From: Lentzea californiensis
GTDB lineage: Bacteria; Actinomycetota; Actinomycetes; Mycobacteriales; Pseudonocardiaceae
Reading direction: 5' to 3'
Assembly (NCBI RefSeq): GCF_024648825.1
Contig: NZ_JANBBE010000004.1
Location: 186,001-250,000 of the forward strand
DNA: 64,000 nucleotides
Under the pieces are notes generated by a model that was not told the origin of the DNA, made no database searches, and worked only from the letters and a program-made list of their open reading frames with translations. The number at the start of each line of letters is the position of its first letter. The first letter of the stretch is position 1. Shown piece by piece: positions 54,819 through 63,955 of this stretch. Both the position numbers and the translations under genes were made by a program.

Positions 54819-57800
54819 CCGGTGGCCACCCTGATCCGGCGGTGGCCGGTCCACTCCCACGGGGTCACCAGCACGGCCGCGATGTCGTCGGTCCGGGACA
54901 GCTGGGCGATCGCCAGTCCCGGCACCTCGGGATAGCAACCCCACTCGCGTTCACTGGTCATCACGACGTCCAGGTCGAACGCCGCCAGCAGACCCATGCA
55001 CTTCGCCCGCGAGTCGTCGTCGACCCCGGCGAACGCCTCGTCCAGCGTCACCAGCCTGGGTGCGTGCGGGTTGCCGGCGGAGGCGTAGTGCGAGGACGCC
55101 GCGGCGAACAACGGCACACTCGCCGTCAGCACCCGTTCGCCACCGGAGGCCGGGCCGATCGCGGTGCGCCACTGACCGTTTTGATGGCGCTGGATGACGA
55201 ACCTGTGCCACTTGCGGTAGTCCAGCGCTTCGGTCAGGTGTTCCAGCCACGTCCCTGACGCGTTACGGGCTCGCACGCTCGCGATCTCGGCCTGCAGGAA
55301 CTCCCCGACGGCCGAACGGTCCTCGTCGGACCAGGCGTCGGACGTCTGGCGCAGCAGGCGTTCACGGGCGGTGGCCAGGCCGGTCGGGGCGTTCTCGGCG
55401 GGCTGCCACTGCAGGCGCAGCCGCATGCCGGTGCTGGTCGGGCGGTCGGCCAGTTCGCCGTTCATCCGCGCCACCTGCGCCTCCGCCGCGGAGATGAGTT
55501 CCTGAAGCGTGCTGGCGACCTCGTTGACGAGGTGGTTCTCCAGGATTTCGCGCTCGCGTTCGTCGAGGATCCGGCCACGGTCGGCCACCTCGACGCGCAG
55601 CGCGTCGGTGAGCTCCGGCGTGCTTGTCGTGCGGCCCTGGAACAGCACATCGACGACGATGCCGTCATCGAGCAGCCGGGCCGTCGCCGAGTTCCCGTGC
55701 CGGGACAACGTGTCCGTCAACGTCTTCAACTCGTCGTTGACCTTGCGCTGGACCCGTTCCCACACCTGGTCGTCGTCGGGCTGGCCGGCGAGCTCGCGGT
55801 CGATCTGCCTCGCCAGCCGCACGGTCGGGTCCGGTGCCCACGGCGTCGCCGGGTCGGGTGTGTCCAGCTCGGGCAGCGCCACGCCGAGTAGCCCGGTCGT
55901 CGCGAAACGCCGCAGGGCCTCCGCTGCTTCCGCGCGGCCGGCCGTCGCTTCTTCCAGCTGCGCGCCGAGCGTGTCGAGCTGACCCTCGGCCTTGCCCCGG
56001 TTCGTGAGCGCCTCGGTGCGGCGGTTGTCCGCGGCCTTGCGATCGTCGACGCACTGTCGCAGCGCCTCCACCACCTCGGCGAGTTGCCGTTGCAGCTCGG
56101 CCACCGCGGAACCGACGGTGGCCGCCAGGGTCTCGTGGTGTTCGGCCGCCGCTTCGCTCGCCAACGCCGCTTCCGTCGCCTGTTCCCGCCAGGACGCGTG
56201 GTCTTCGGTCGCGGTGGTGAGTTCGGCGCGTGCACGCTCGTCATCACGGACCGCGTCGCTGTGGCGGCGTTGAGCGGGCCACAGGGCGGCGATGGCGACG
56301 CGGTAGCGGGCCAGGGCGTCCGAGACCGCCTCCAACTCCCCGCGAGTGGCCGGCAGGCCCACGTCAGCGGCTTCCTCGGCGAGCCGGTGCTCCGCCGTGC
56401 CGAGCACCGTGCCGGCCTCGGTGCGCTTCTCCTCCGCGACGCTCCGGCGTTCGGTGAGACGGCGTTGTTCGCCGTCGAGCGCGTGCATGGCCGCATGCGC
56501 CTTGCGCAGCGCCGTGTCGTCCGGGCAGTCCGTGATCTCGCCGGCAAGGGTGGCGCGTCGTTCGCGCAAGGTGTTCTGCTCGGCCGCGATCGTGGCCAGT
56601 TCTTCCTGCACGACAAGGAGTTCGGCGCGCAACTGGGCGAGCCGGGCGAGCCGGGCGGCCTCACGTGCGTTACGGCCGATGAACTCCGCCGTGGACTTGT
56701 GCCACGCGCCTTCGAGTACCCCGACGCGGAACCGGCCGGTGAGATCGACCCAGTTCGTCCCGCTCTCCAGGCCGATGGTGGCGAGGATGGCGGACACCCG
56801 TTCGTCGGCGCGCAGCACCGAGGTCAGGTTCGCCGGTTCGACCTCGGCGGCACGGAGGAACACGTCCTCGGTGTCGGGAGAGATCAGCTCGCCGTCCGGG
56901 GTCACCCAGGAATCCAGCAGCCCGGCTCCCTCCAGCGCGGCTTCGAGTCCCGCCCGCTGGTCGCCGGGCAGCTCGTCGGCGAAGTCGATCAGTTGCCACA
57001 GAGGCGCGCCCGGCCTGTCGTCGCGGCCGGCGCCACGGGTGTGGGGAACCGGCGGCAGGCTGTCCTCGCCCGCCTCCAGCTTGGTGATCTCGTCGCTCAG
57101 CTCGGTGCCGCGCCGGCGGGCAGCCGACTCACGTGCCCTGGCGCGCGCTTCGGCATCGGCCAGTGCCGCGCTCGCGGCGTGACCGGCGGCGTCGACGGCT
57201 GCCTTCAGCGGATTCGGACCGTCCAGGGTCTCGACCCAGAGGTCCAGTTCGGCGGGCACCTCGGCACGCAGCTCGACGGTGGCCGCGAGATGCCGGCGAA
57301 CCTCGGTGAGCAGCGCGCCGCCCTGTTCCAGAACGGTGCCGGCGGCCTCGGCGCGCCGTTCGGCGAGGGCATCAGCCTCCGCCGCCAGCTCGTCCACCCG
57401 CTGCCTCGCCTGATCGAGCCTCGCCCGTGCCTGGTCGACGGACGTGATCAGCGCGTCGACGTGCCGGACGGCCCGGTGCTGGCGTTCGGCGGCACGGTCC
57501 GCTTCCGTGCGATCGGCCAGCACCGCCTCGTCCAGCAGTGCGGCACGAGCCGCGTCACCTGCCACCGTGCGGCAGTCTTCCAGCGCACCGGCCGCCTCAC
57601 CGAGGACCGCCGCCGCTTCGCCGGCCAGTCTGGTGCGGTAGCCGACGGTCTCGGCCGCCTTGGCGGCCTCTCCCGCCAGCCGGCCTGCGTCACGACCCAG
57701 CCGCTGGGCTTCTAGGGCGACCCGTTCCAGCTCGCGTGCGCTGCGCATTTCGGGGCTCGCCCGCAGCGCCTCGTCGCGGGCCCGCAGGCGCACCGCGTGC

Positions 57801-58762
57801 TGGTCGAGCTCTGTGAGTCGTTCTTCGGCCGCGTCGAGTGCCTGTTGCGCCTGGGTGTGCGCTTCTTGCGCGGCACTGAGATCGCGGTTGATGCGCTCGT
57901 AGTGGGACTGGGCATTGCGTGGCAGTGCCGCGCGGCGACGTGACGCCACACAGGCATATCGCCGGTAGTGGGTGAGGAAGGACTCCGCCGCGTCACGCGC
58001 TTCCGTCATCGCGGTGAGGGCGTCCCGGTCCTCCTCCAGGCTGCGGAACGCCTCCGCGACATCGGCGATGACCGCCTGGTCCAGTGGCGGCAGTGCCTCG
58101 GTCAGCGCGTTCGACAACGCCTTCTCGTTGGGACGCTTGGACAACTGCGGCGCTCGCAGGTTGATCAGCAGGTCGACAAGAGCGGCGTAGCGCTGTTCGC
58201 CCAGCCCGAACAGAGCCTCGTCCACCGCGCGCCGGTACTCGCGTGCCCTGTCGTAGACGGTGCCGTGCTCGCCGAGCGCGTCGGCGAGCCGGTCACGCGC
58301 GAGCGCGGTGGTCGTGGCGTCGACCAGCGAGAGGTCCTGCCCGATCCGTTGCGACGTCACGAAGAACCAGTGCCGTGCGATACCGCGACCGGCCACCGCC
58401 TTCAGCCCACAGCCGATCGTGCGGTACTCCGCGGTCCCGTCCTCGTGCAGTCTGCCGAACTCCAGCCAGGTGTAGCCCAGGCGCTCCGGATGCGGGTGCG
58501 CGCCGCCGAGCAGGAGGTTCCACTCCATCCGCTTCTTCGGGTCGGCGTCCGGCTCCACTCGGTGCGGCGACAGTTCGCCGTCCAGCAGGAACGGCAACAT
58601 CAGCGCCAGGACCTTGGACTTGCCGGTACCGTTGTTGCCGCGCAGCAGCAGGCGTCCGTCGCGGAACCGGAACTCCTCCTGGTCGTAGTAGAAGAGGTCG
58701 ACCAGGCCGGCGCGCAGCGGCTGCCAGCGAGTGCGGGCGGGGTGGGGCAGCACGTCGGTCAC
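54815..58762 (-). CDS. jetC: Wadjet JetC-like SMC ATPase, module 2 (TIGR02680 type)
   Basis: The 1315-residue SMC motor has Walker A GNNGTGKSK at 42-50, signature ASGGER near 1206 and Walker B RLVTLDEAF near 1236 with GVDDDS after it. Coiled coils surround a central globular region at about 580-690 (APLWQLIDF, GLLDSWVTPD), which aligns with the same region of JetC1. GTG at 58762 overlaps the JetB2 stop (GTGA). It is directly coupled to JetD downstream. All ATPase motifs are intact. Confidence 0.93.
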   Translation of the reverse strand: MTDVLPHPARTRWQPLRAGLVDLFYYDQEEFRFRDGRLLLRGNNGTGKSKVLALMLPFLLDGELSPHRVEPDADPKKRMEWNLLLGGAHPHPERLGYTWLEFGRLHEDGTAEYRTIGCGLKAVAGRGIARHWFFVTSQRIGQDLSLVDATTTALARDRLADALGEHGTVYDRAREYRRAVDEALFGLGEQRYAALVDLLINLRAPQLSKRPNEKALSNALTEALPPLDQAVIADVAEAFRSLEEDRDALTAMTEARDAAESFLTHYRRYACVASRRRAALPRNAQSHYERINRDLSAAQEAHTQAQQALDAAEERLTELDQHAVRLRARDEALRASPEMRSARELERVALEAQRLGRDAGRLAGEAAKAAETVGYRTRLAGEAAAVLGEAAGALEDCRTVAGDAARAALLDEAVLADRTEADRAAERQHRAVRHVDALITSVDQARARLDQARQRVDELAAEADALAERRAEAAGTVLEQGGALLTEVRRHLAATVELRAEVPAELDLWVETLDGPNPLKAAVDAAGHAASAALADAEARARARESAARRRGTELSDEITKLEAGEDSLPPVPHTRGAGRDDRPGAPLWQLIDFADELPGDQRAGLEAALEGAGLLDSWVTPDGELISPDTEDVFLRAAEVEPANLTSVLRADERVSAILATIGLESGTNWVDLTGRFRVGVLEGAWHKSTAEFIGRNAREAARLARLAQLRAELLVVQEELATIAAEQNTLRERRATLAGEITDCPDDTALRKAHAAMHALDGEQRRLTERRSVAEEKRTEAGTVLGTAEHRLAEEAADVGLPATRGELEAVSDALARYRVAIAALWPAQRRHSDAVRDDERARAELTTATEDHASWREQATEAALASEAAAEHHETLAATVGSAVAELQRQLAEVVEALRQCVDDRKAADNRRTEALTNRGKAEGQLDTLGAQLEEATAGRAEAAEALRRFATTGLLGVALPELDTPDPATPWAPDPTVRLARQIDRELAGQPDDDQVWERVQRKVNDELKTLTDTLSRHGNSATARLLDDGIVVDVLFQGRTTSTPELTDALRVEVADRGRILDEREREILENHLVNEVASTLQELISAAEAQVARMNGELADRPTSTGMRLRLQWQPAENAPTGLATARERLLRQTSDAWSDEDRSAVGEFLQAEIASVRARNASGTWLEHLTEALDYRKWHRFVIQRHQNGQWRTAIGPASGGERVLTASVPLFAAASSHYASAGNPHAPRLVTLDEAFAGVDDDSRAKCMGLLAAFDLDVVMTSEREWGCYPEVPGLAIAQLSRTDDIAAVLVTPWEWTGHRRIRVATG

Positions 58763-59931
58763 CTCGTGGTGGTGATGGTCGGTTCGGCGAGCGCGTAACG
58801 GGCGAGCGCGGGGCGGGCACTCACCTGGTCGTGATCTCGGTGGACCAGGTGCAGGGCGACGAGGCGGGTGAGGGCCTGCTCGACCAGTTCGCTCTCGGCT
58901 CCCGGCTCGGTGGCGTTGCGGCGCCAGTACGACCGATGTTCCTGGGCCAGCACGCGGACGCGGTCGTGCAGAGCGCTGATGGGCACAGCTTCATCTCCCT
59001 GCGCCGCGAGGTATTCCGCGATGAGCAGGGTGACGTGACCCTCGGTGCCGCTCTCCGGCATGCGCACGTCGGTGAGGTCGTCCGCCGGATCGATCATCGC
59101 GATGCCCTCCGCCCGCACCTCGGCGACCAGCCCGGTGAGCTCGCTGACCTGCCGCGTGAGCGCGGCACGCTGACGAGTCAGGTAGGCGAGCTCGGTCTCG
59201 TCCAGCTCGTCGTAGTAGAGCACCGGCTCGTCCAGCAGTTGCCGGGTCAGCCGACGGCGGATCGCCCGGTTGCGCAGCTCGTCGCTGTCCGGCACGACCT
59301 CCGCGGTGAGCTCCGCGAGATCAAGGGAGTCCATCGTGGACGGCCCACGCCGGGTCGCCAGCATCGTGGCCAGCACGCGGCGTTCCACGTCGTACAGCAC
59401 ATCGCCGGTGTCGCGCACGAACGCGTCCTCCTCGCCCGCGACCTTGCTCAGCACGCCGAGATCGAGCAGCAACCGGACCACCGCGACCAGGTCGGAGCGC
59501 TCCTCACGGCCGGTGAGCGTGAAGTCGACGCCCAACTCGGGATCGGCCGCCCCCATCACCACCTGTCCGGCCAGCCGCCCCAGCGTGATCTGCGCGTCGG
59601 CACGTTCGAGCGTCGCCAACGCCAGACAGGTCAACACGTACCGCCGCCGCGTGAACGGCAGCTTCGACCGCGTGTCCCTGGCGGGATGGCTGGCGTCGTC
59701 CGTGGTCGCGGCGACCTTCACCAGGCGCGCCACCTCGCTGTCGACGACGAGCCGCCAGCCGGTGTTGAGGTCGAACCACGCCCGCAGTTCGGCCTCGTGC
59801 TTGCGCACCAGCCGGTACTCGTCGGCCTGACTGCTCGCACGGAGCAATGGCCGCCGCAGCAGCGCGCGGGCCGCTTTCCTGCGGTCCTCGACGTGCGAGG
59901 CACTGAGCGCATCCGACAGCGACCGGATCAT
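58759..59931 (-). CDS. jetB: Wadjet JetB-like KITE subunit, module 2 (DUF2398/TIGR02678 type)
   Basis: The 390-residue counterpart of JetB1 has ALLRRPLLRASSQADEYRLV, WFDLNTGWRLVVDSEVARLVK, RRRYVLTCLALATLE and LLDEPVLYYDELDETELAYL. It is about 30 residues longer, mainly in the C-terminal half. The ATG at 59931 overlaps the JetA2 stop by four bases. Confidence 0.92.
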   Translation of the reverse strand: MIRSLSDALSASHVEDRRKAARALLRRPLLRASSQADEYRLVRKHEAELRAWFDLNTGWRLVVDSEVARLVKVAATTDDASHPARDTRSKLPFTRRRYVLTCLALATLERADAQITLGRLAGQVVMGAADPELGVDFTLTGREERSDLVAVVRLLLDLGVLSKVAGEEDAFVRDTGDVLYDVERRVLATMLATRRGPSTMDSLDLAELTAEVVPDSDELRNRAIRRRLTRQLLDEPVLYYDELDETELAYLTRQRAALTRQVSELTGLVAEVRAEGIAMIDPADDLTDVRMPESGTEGHVTLLIAEYLAAQGDEAVPISALHDRVRVLAQEHRSYWRRNATEPGAESELVEQALTRLVALHLVHRDHDQVSARPALARYALAEPTITTTR

Positions 59932-61454
59932 GCCGACCACTCTTCGGATTCCGCCGCCATCAGGTCGATGATCTCGATGACATGATCCGGCCCGCTGAAC
60001 GTCCCATGGGGCGTGCGGATCTCCGCGACGCCCGAGTCGAGCACGGTCAACCTGATCTCCAGCGTGCCGTCGGACGTGGTCGTGGATACCTGGAACTGGT
60101 CCGGCCCGCGCGCCGAGAGCGCGTCGCCGAGCAACCCCAGGAACAGCCTGAACTCGGCGGGGTCGAGCGTGCCGACCTCGCTCAGCCTCGTCGGCCGGTG
60201 CGTCAGCAGGCGTTTGCGCGCCAGTTCGGTCTCCTCGGCCTGACGCGCGGCACGTTCGGCGAGCACCCGTCGCTGCTCGGTCCGATCCACGATCTTGTTG
60301 GGCTTGCCCCGGCGCTCGTAGCTGCCGGTCTTGCGCAGCTGCGGGCTGATCAGCAACGGCGGTGCGTCGTGCCACGGCGTGTTCGGGGCCACCGGCTGCT
60401 CCTCCCGTTCGGCCAGCGTGTCCGCGTCGACTGTCAGATGGCGCGACGAGGACAACCCGAACACCGAACGCCACAGCCGATGCATCGTGGCCTCGTCCGG
60501 CGCCTGGGCGAACCACCGTGCCAGCGTGCGGAAGTCCGCGGACCGGTCCGACCGCCCGGCCCGCCGTTCGTTGAGCGCCGCCACCACCTGCAGCAGCGCC
60601 GGAACCGCCGCACGTGCCCTTGCCCGCAACAACTTCGCCTGACTCGGATGCTGGTGCTCGCTGACGAACCACTGCCGCAGCCCGAGCCAGCGGTCCCGCC
60701 ACAGCGCGAGCCCGCGCTCGAACTCCGCGTCACGCTCCTGGTCCGCGCCAGGCGCCGCGTCCTCCGCCTCACGCCCCGCGGCCATCGCGAGCAACCGGCC
60801 GGCGCCGGCGTGGTCGATCTCCGCCACCAGGCCCGCGATCTCGGCACCAGTGGTCACCAGGTCCTTGATGAACCGTTCGAGGTAGTCGATCAGCTGGTCC
60901 TTGTACGCGCGGAACGCGTCGACGTCCACGTCGTGCAGGTCGATCGAGCGCTGCAGCGAGCCCATGAACGCCTGGGCGTTGTCAGCGAGGTCGGTGAACC
61001 GGCTGACCAGACCGCGCAGCAGCAGGTGCACCTTGGCCGGATCCGGCTCTGCTGTCCGGGCCAGCTCCAGCAGGGCCCTCAGCTGGGTGACGATGTCGGT
61101 GAGCGCCACCGCCTGCAGAGCACCACGCCGCCCGAGCGCCTCGTCGAACGTCTGCAGCGCCTGCTCAGCCGCCTCACCCGCCGTCGTCAGCTGGTAGAGG
61201 AAGCGGGCGCGGTGGAAGTCCTCGACCGTCGTGACGCGGCTGGTGTCCGGGTCGGCGCGCAGGTTTCCCCAGTCCTTCAGCCTGCTCAGCGCGTCCGTCA
61301 CCGCCGCGAGGTCCGCCTCCAGCTCCTCGTGCACATCTTCGGGGCGCAGGTGCACGACGAAGCGCCGCTTGGCCCGCACGAACGCCCCCATCACGGCGCG
61401 ATAGAGGTCGACGTTCGGCGCGGTCAGGTGCGCGAACGGCTGGAAGTCCGGCAT
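59928..61454 (-). CDS. jetA: Wadjet JetA-like kleisin subunit, module 2 (DUF2397/TIGR02677 type)
   Basis: This kleisin has 508 residues if ATG at 61454 is used; a GTG at 61493 is also open and neither has a strong ribosome site. Marks are FAHLTAPNVDLYRAVMGAF, ALSRLKDWGNLRAD, a helical centre, RTLARWFAQAPDEATMHRLWRS and a C-terminal FSGPDHVIEI like that of JetA1. It lies 58 bases behind the nuclease-helicase gene on the same strand. Confidence 0.91.
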   Translation of the reverse strand: MPDFQPFAHLTAPNVDLYRAVMGAFVRAKRRFVVHLRPEDVHEELEADLAAVTDALSRLKDWGNLRADPDTSRVTTVEDFHRARFLYQLTTAGEAAEQALQTFDEALGRRGALQAVALTDIVTQLRALLELARTAEPDPAKVHLLLRGLVSRFTDLADNAQAFMGSLQRSIDLHDVDVDAFRAYKDQLIDYLERFIKDLVTTGAEIAGLVAEIDHAGAGRLLAMAAGREAEDAAPGADQERDAEFERGLALWRDRWLGLRQWFVSEHQHPSQAKLLRARARAAVPALLQVVAALNERRAGRSDRSADFRTLARWFAQAPDEATMHRLWRSVFGLSSSRHLTVDADTLAEREEQPVAPNTPWHDAPPLLISPQLRKTGSYERRGKPNKIVDRTEQRRVLAERAARQAEETELARKRLLTHRPTRLSEVGTLDPAEFRLFLGLLGDALSARGPDQFQVSTTTSDGTLEIRLTVLDSGVAEIRTPHGTFSGPDHVIEIIDLMAAESEEWSA

Positions 61455-61512
61455 GCGGCCCAGTGTGCCAGGAGGGTCCGACAGTTTCGGCACCAAACGC
61501 CCGGAGCCGGTC

Positions 61513-63402
61513 TTATCCCGTCATCGAGCGGAGGTGATCCTGGGTCTCCTCGTCCTCTGAGAACACGCAGACACCGCGCATGCCTCTGGTGAGCAGCACT
61601 TTGTAGGTGTTGCGGATCAGCCGGGCGAAGTGGAGCTCGTCGGCCTTCTTCACAGCGGGGTCGTGTGAGTGCTCGCGCCGCGCCTCCCAGTGGTCACCGC
61701 GCCAGACGAAGTCGTTCCCGAAGATCACGCCGGCCCAGTCGTACTCGAACCCCTGGGCGGTGTAGATGCAGCCGACCTGCCCGAACCCGCGTTCGTCACT
61801 GGCCCAGAAGTGCGAGGCGGGCGCGTCCGGGACCCGCTTCTCCGGCTTCACGTTCCACGGCCGGTGCCAGTCGCCGATCCGCACGTCCGGCACCAGCACC
61901 TTCGTTCCGTCCTCGGTGACCGGATCGCTCCACTTCCAGCAGTACCCGGCCGCGATGCGAGCCGTGCCGCCGTCCTTGGCCTGCCGGTCGAGCAACCACG
62001 ACTCCAGCTCTCGTGGCGATTCCGCGCTGCGGACCACGAACTCGTCGTCGGTGCGAGTGACCAAGGTGGACCACCGCGTGGGCTTCCCCTTGATGCCAAG
62101 CAACTTGGCAACCCAGGCGTCGAAGAACTCCGACCCTCCGCAGCGGAACTGACCGCCGAGTTCCACCACCTCCACGGCACAACCCGCGGCCGCCGCAGCC
62201 GCCTCGATTTCCGATCGAGATCCCATCTCGCCGGGCCGCACCGTCTGGTTCTCGTCGAGGAGGAAGACCGGTACCCAGGCGGCATCGATCAGTTCCTCGA
62301 TCTGCCTGCGCGCCTTGTCCCTGACCTCCCGCTTCGTGTAGCGGTTGAGGCTGGTCTCCCTGATGCGGTGGGCCTCGTCGCAGATCAGCACGTGGAGGTC
62401 GCGCGGCTCGGCTTCGATGAAGTTGTTGAAGTACTTGAACATCTTCTGCACTCGCGGATTGCGGTGACCCGCGTGCCTGCGCATGGTGTTGGTGAACGAG
62501 CTGGAACCGGTCGCGTGGAAGACCTCCCTGCCCTGCCGAGCGAGTTCGCCGAGCAGGCTCAGCGCGATGACGCTCTTGCCGGAGCCGGGCCCACCGAGCA
62601 CGATCACCACGGTCTGGGTCCGTGCGGCTCGGGCCTTGTCCACTGCCATCGTGACGAGGCGGTACGCGACCTGCTGCTGGTCCAGGAGCAGGAACTGTTC
62701 GCGTTCCTGGATTTCCTTGGCCGCTGCGGCGAGCAGCGGCTTCGACGGGGCGTGACGCATGCCGAGGAACTCGTCGGCAGCCTGGCGGGCGCCGTCCCGC
62801 GTCGCCGAGTCGCGGTCGAGCAGTGCGCGCAGCCGGTCGACCAGCTTGCTCTTGCTGTCCAGGGTGTACAGCTCGCCGAACTCGTCGACCGCGTACTGCG
62901 AGATGCGCCAGACCCCGGCCTCGCGGGCGTTGTGCAGGTACGCCACACCGTGCACCGAATCCGGCTGTTCGGCGAGCGCCGGCGTCGAGTCCACGAGGTA
63001 CTCGCAGTACCTGCGGACCTGTTCGACCGGATGCAGCACGGGCTGGGTGTAGTGGTCGATTCGCACCAGATCTTCGCCGTACGGCTCGGCCTTCGACCAC
63101 TGCTTGAGCTCGACCAGCACGTAGGACGGCGCACCGTGCCCGGGATGTTGGCCGCACAGGACCACGTCCACTCGCATCGGGCTGTGCGGCAGCTTGTGTT
63201 CCAGCAACACCTCGACGTGGCCAAGGCCGGCGTCCACGAGATCGGAAAGGAACGCGGGCAGGCTGTTGCGCCAGGACCGCACCTCGCCGTTGCCGACACC
63301 GGCCTCGAACTGGATCCGCGCCTGCTCCGCGAGCACGGTGTGCAGCCGGTCGGCCAGGGCATCGGCGAGCAGTGCCTCGGCACTGCGGCGGACGAGAGCC
63401 AC
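61513..63402 (-). CDS. PD-(D/E)xK-like nuclease fused to DUF2075 helicase-type ATPase
   Basis: The 629-residue protein starts with GTG at 63402 after GGGGGA. Residues about 60-105 carry MRVDVVLCG...YVLVELKQW, with Asp79, Glu98 and Lys100 in restriction-endonuclease-like (PD-(D/E)xK) order. From about 240 on comes the DUF2075 ATPase: Walker A GGPGSGKS (270-277), Walker B VLICDEAHR (342-343), FLLDENQTVRPGE (motif III-like), GQVGCIYTAQGFEYDW and a final KVLLTRGMRGVCVF, as in superfamily I helicases. Such nuclease-helicases are frequent in defence islands. Its position as first gene ahead of JetA2 suggests joint action or at least joint expression with the Wadjet genes. Confidence 0.82.
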   Translation of the reverse strand: MALVRRSAEALLADALADRLHTVLAEQARIQFEAGVGNGEVRSWRNSLPAFLSDLVDAGLGHVEVLLEHKLPHSPMRVDVVLCGQHPGHGAPSYVLVELKQWSKAEPYGEDLVRIDHYTQPVLHPVEQVRRYCEYLVDSTPALAEQPDSVHGVAYLHNAREAGVWRISQYAVDEFGELYTLDSKSKLVDRLRALLDRDSATRDGARQAADEFLGMRHAPSKPLLAAAAKEIQEREQFLLLDQQQVAYRLVTMAVDKARAARTQTVVIVLGGPGSGKSVIALSLLGELARQGREVFHATGSSSFTNTMRRHAGHRNPRVQKMFKYFNNFIEAEPRDLHVLICDEAHRIRETSLNRYTKREVRDKARRQIEELIDAAWVPVFLLDENQTVRPGEMGSRSEIEAAAAAAGCAVEVVELGGQFRCGGSEFFDAWVAKLLGIKGKPTRWSTLVTRTDDEFVVRSAESPRELESWLLDRQAKDGGTARIAAGYCWKWSDPVTEDGTKVLVPDVRIGDWHRPWNVKPEKRVPDAPASHFWASDERGFGQVGCIYTAQGFEYDWAGVIFGNDFVWRGDHWEARREHSHDPAVKKADELHFARLIRNTYKVLLTRGMRGVCVFSEDEETQDHLRSMTG

Positions 63403-63506
63403 GAATGTTCCCCCACTTGGGCACGCGAAATACACGTGCGGGTGGGGGCAACGACGAGGTGACTTGTTCGGTCGCGCTCGGTGCCCGTCGGGCCGCAGTC
63501 AGCAGG

Positions 63507-63955
63507 TTACCGGCAATCGATCAACGCCGCGGAGAGCCGCAAGATCTCGTGCACCCAGTCGTCGCCGAAGTCGTAGACGTAGACGTAGACGTAGACGTAG
63601 TGGAGGGTGCTTCCCGGCTCCGGCAGTCCTGCCGACTGCTCGTTGCTCACCACCCCGGAAGGGACCTCGAACTGGTGGAGGTGGCTGTTATCCCACTCGA
63701 ACGAGCTCTGGATGATCCGGTGCAGCGACTCGAGCGTCGTCTGTGCGGGTACTTCGATCCGTCGCCAGATCAGCGGGTCGGACCCGACCAGTGTGATCTT
63801 GATCCGGAACGTACCGGCTCCCGGCTCGGTGACGGCAGCTTCACCTCGGTTGGCTGGGGGAAGCCTGAATTGGAGGTGGTCTGGTGTTTCGGTGCGGGGC
63901 CACGCCTGTCGTTCTTCTTCGTGCGCTTTCGGCTCACCAGGCTCACAGAAGCCAT
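63507..63955 (-). pseudogene. broken pRiA4b ORF-3-like gene
   Basis: The C-terminal frame reads FRIKITLVGSDPLIWRRIEV, LESLHRIIQSSFEWDNSHLH and VYDFGDDWVHEI, all hallmarks of the plasmid pRiA4b ORF-3 family. No start codon exists in that frame after an upstream TGA. The likely N-terminus MASVSLVSRKRTKKNDRRG (ATG at 63955) is in another frame, so a frameshift lies near 63800-63850. The part between HLHQFEV and the DFGDDW motif is short, and the usual long C-terminus after VHEI is missing. The function of the family is unknown. The gene may extend past the window edge. Confidence 0.7.
63573..63600. repeat. hexanucleotide microsatellite (GTAGAC)n
   Basis: Four and two-thirds copies of GTAGAC lie in frame with the pRiA4b ORF-3-like remnant, giving Tyr-Val repeated just before its DFGDDW motif. 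Such a tract can gain or lose units by slippage. Confidence 0.9.

Larger units (their letters stand above)
47361..63402 (-). other. defence island: nuclease-helicase plus two Wadjet type II modules
   Basis: Eight genes in one direction with gaps of 58 bases or fewer: nuclease/DUF2075 ATPase, JetA2, JetB2, JetC2, JetD, JetA1, JetB1, JetC1. Within each module the genes overlap by 4-8 bases; the modules are joined by a 45-base gap after JetD. One long transcript is possible. The left boundary is the P450/LuxR scar and the right boundary a broken pRiA4b ORF-3-like gene. Confidence 0.8.

Noticed and set aside
58243-59985. Long plus-strand frame across jetB2 and the start of jetC2
   Set aside because: Overlaps two overlapping real genes and has no motif support.
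47361-61454. JetC-like proteins as housekeeping MukB/condensin
   Set aside because: Actinobacteria use the SMC-ScpAB system; the four-gene order with kleisin, KITE, SMC and TOPRIM nuclease is the Wadjet arrangement, not mukFEB.
63573-63600. CRISPR-like repeat
   Set aside because: The GTAGAC units are contiguous hexamers without spacers, a simple microsatellite.
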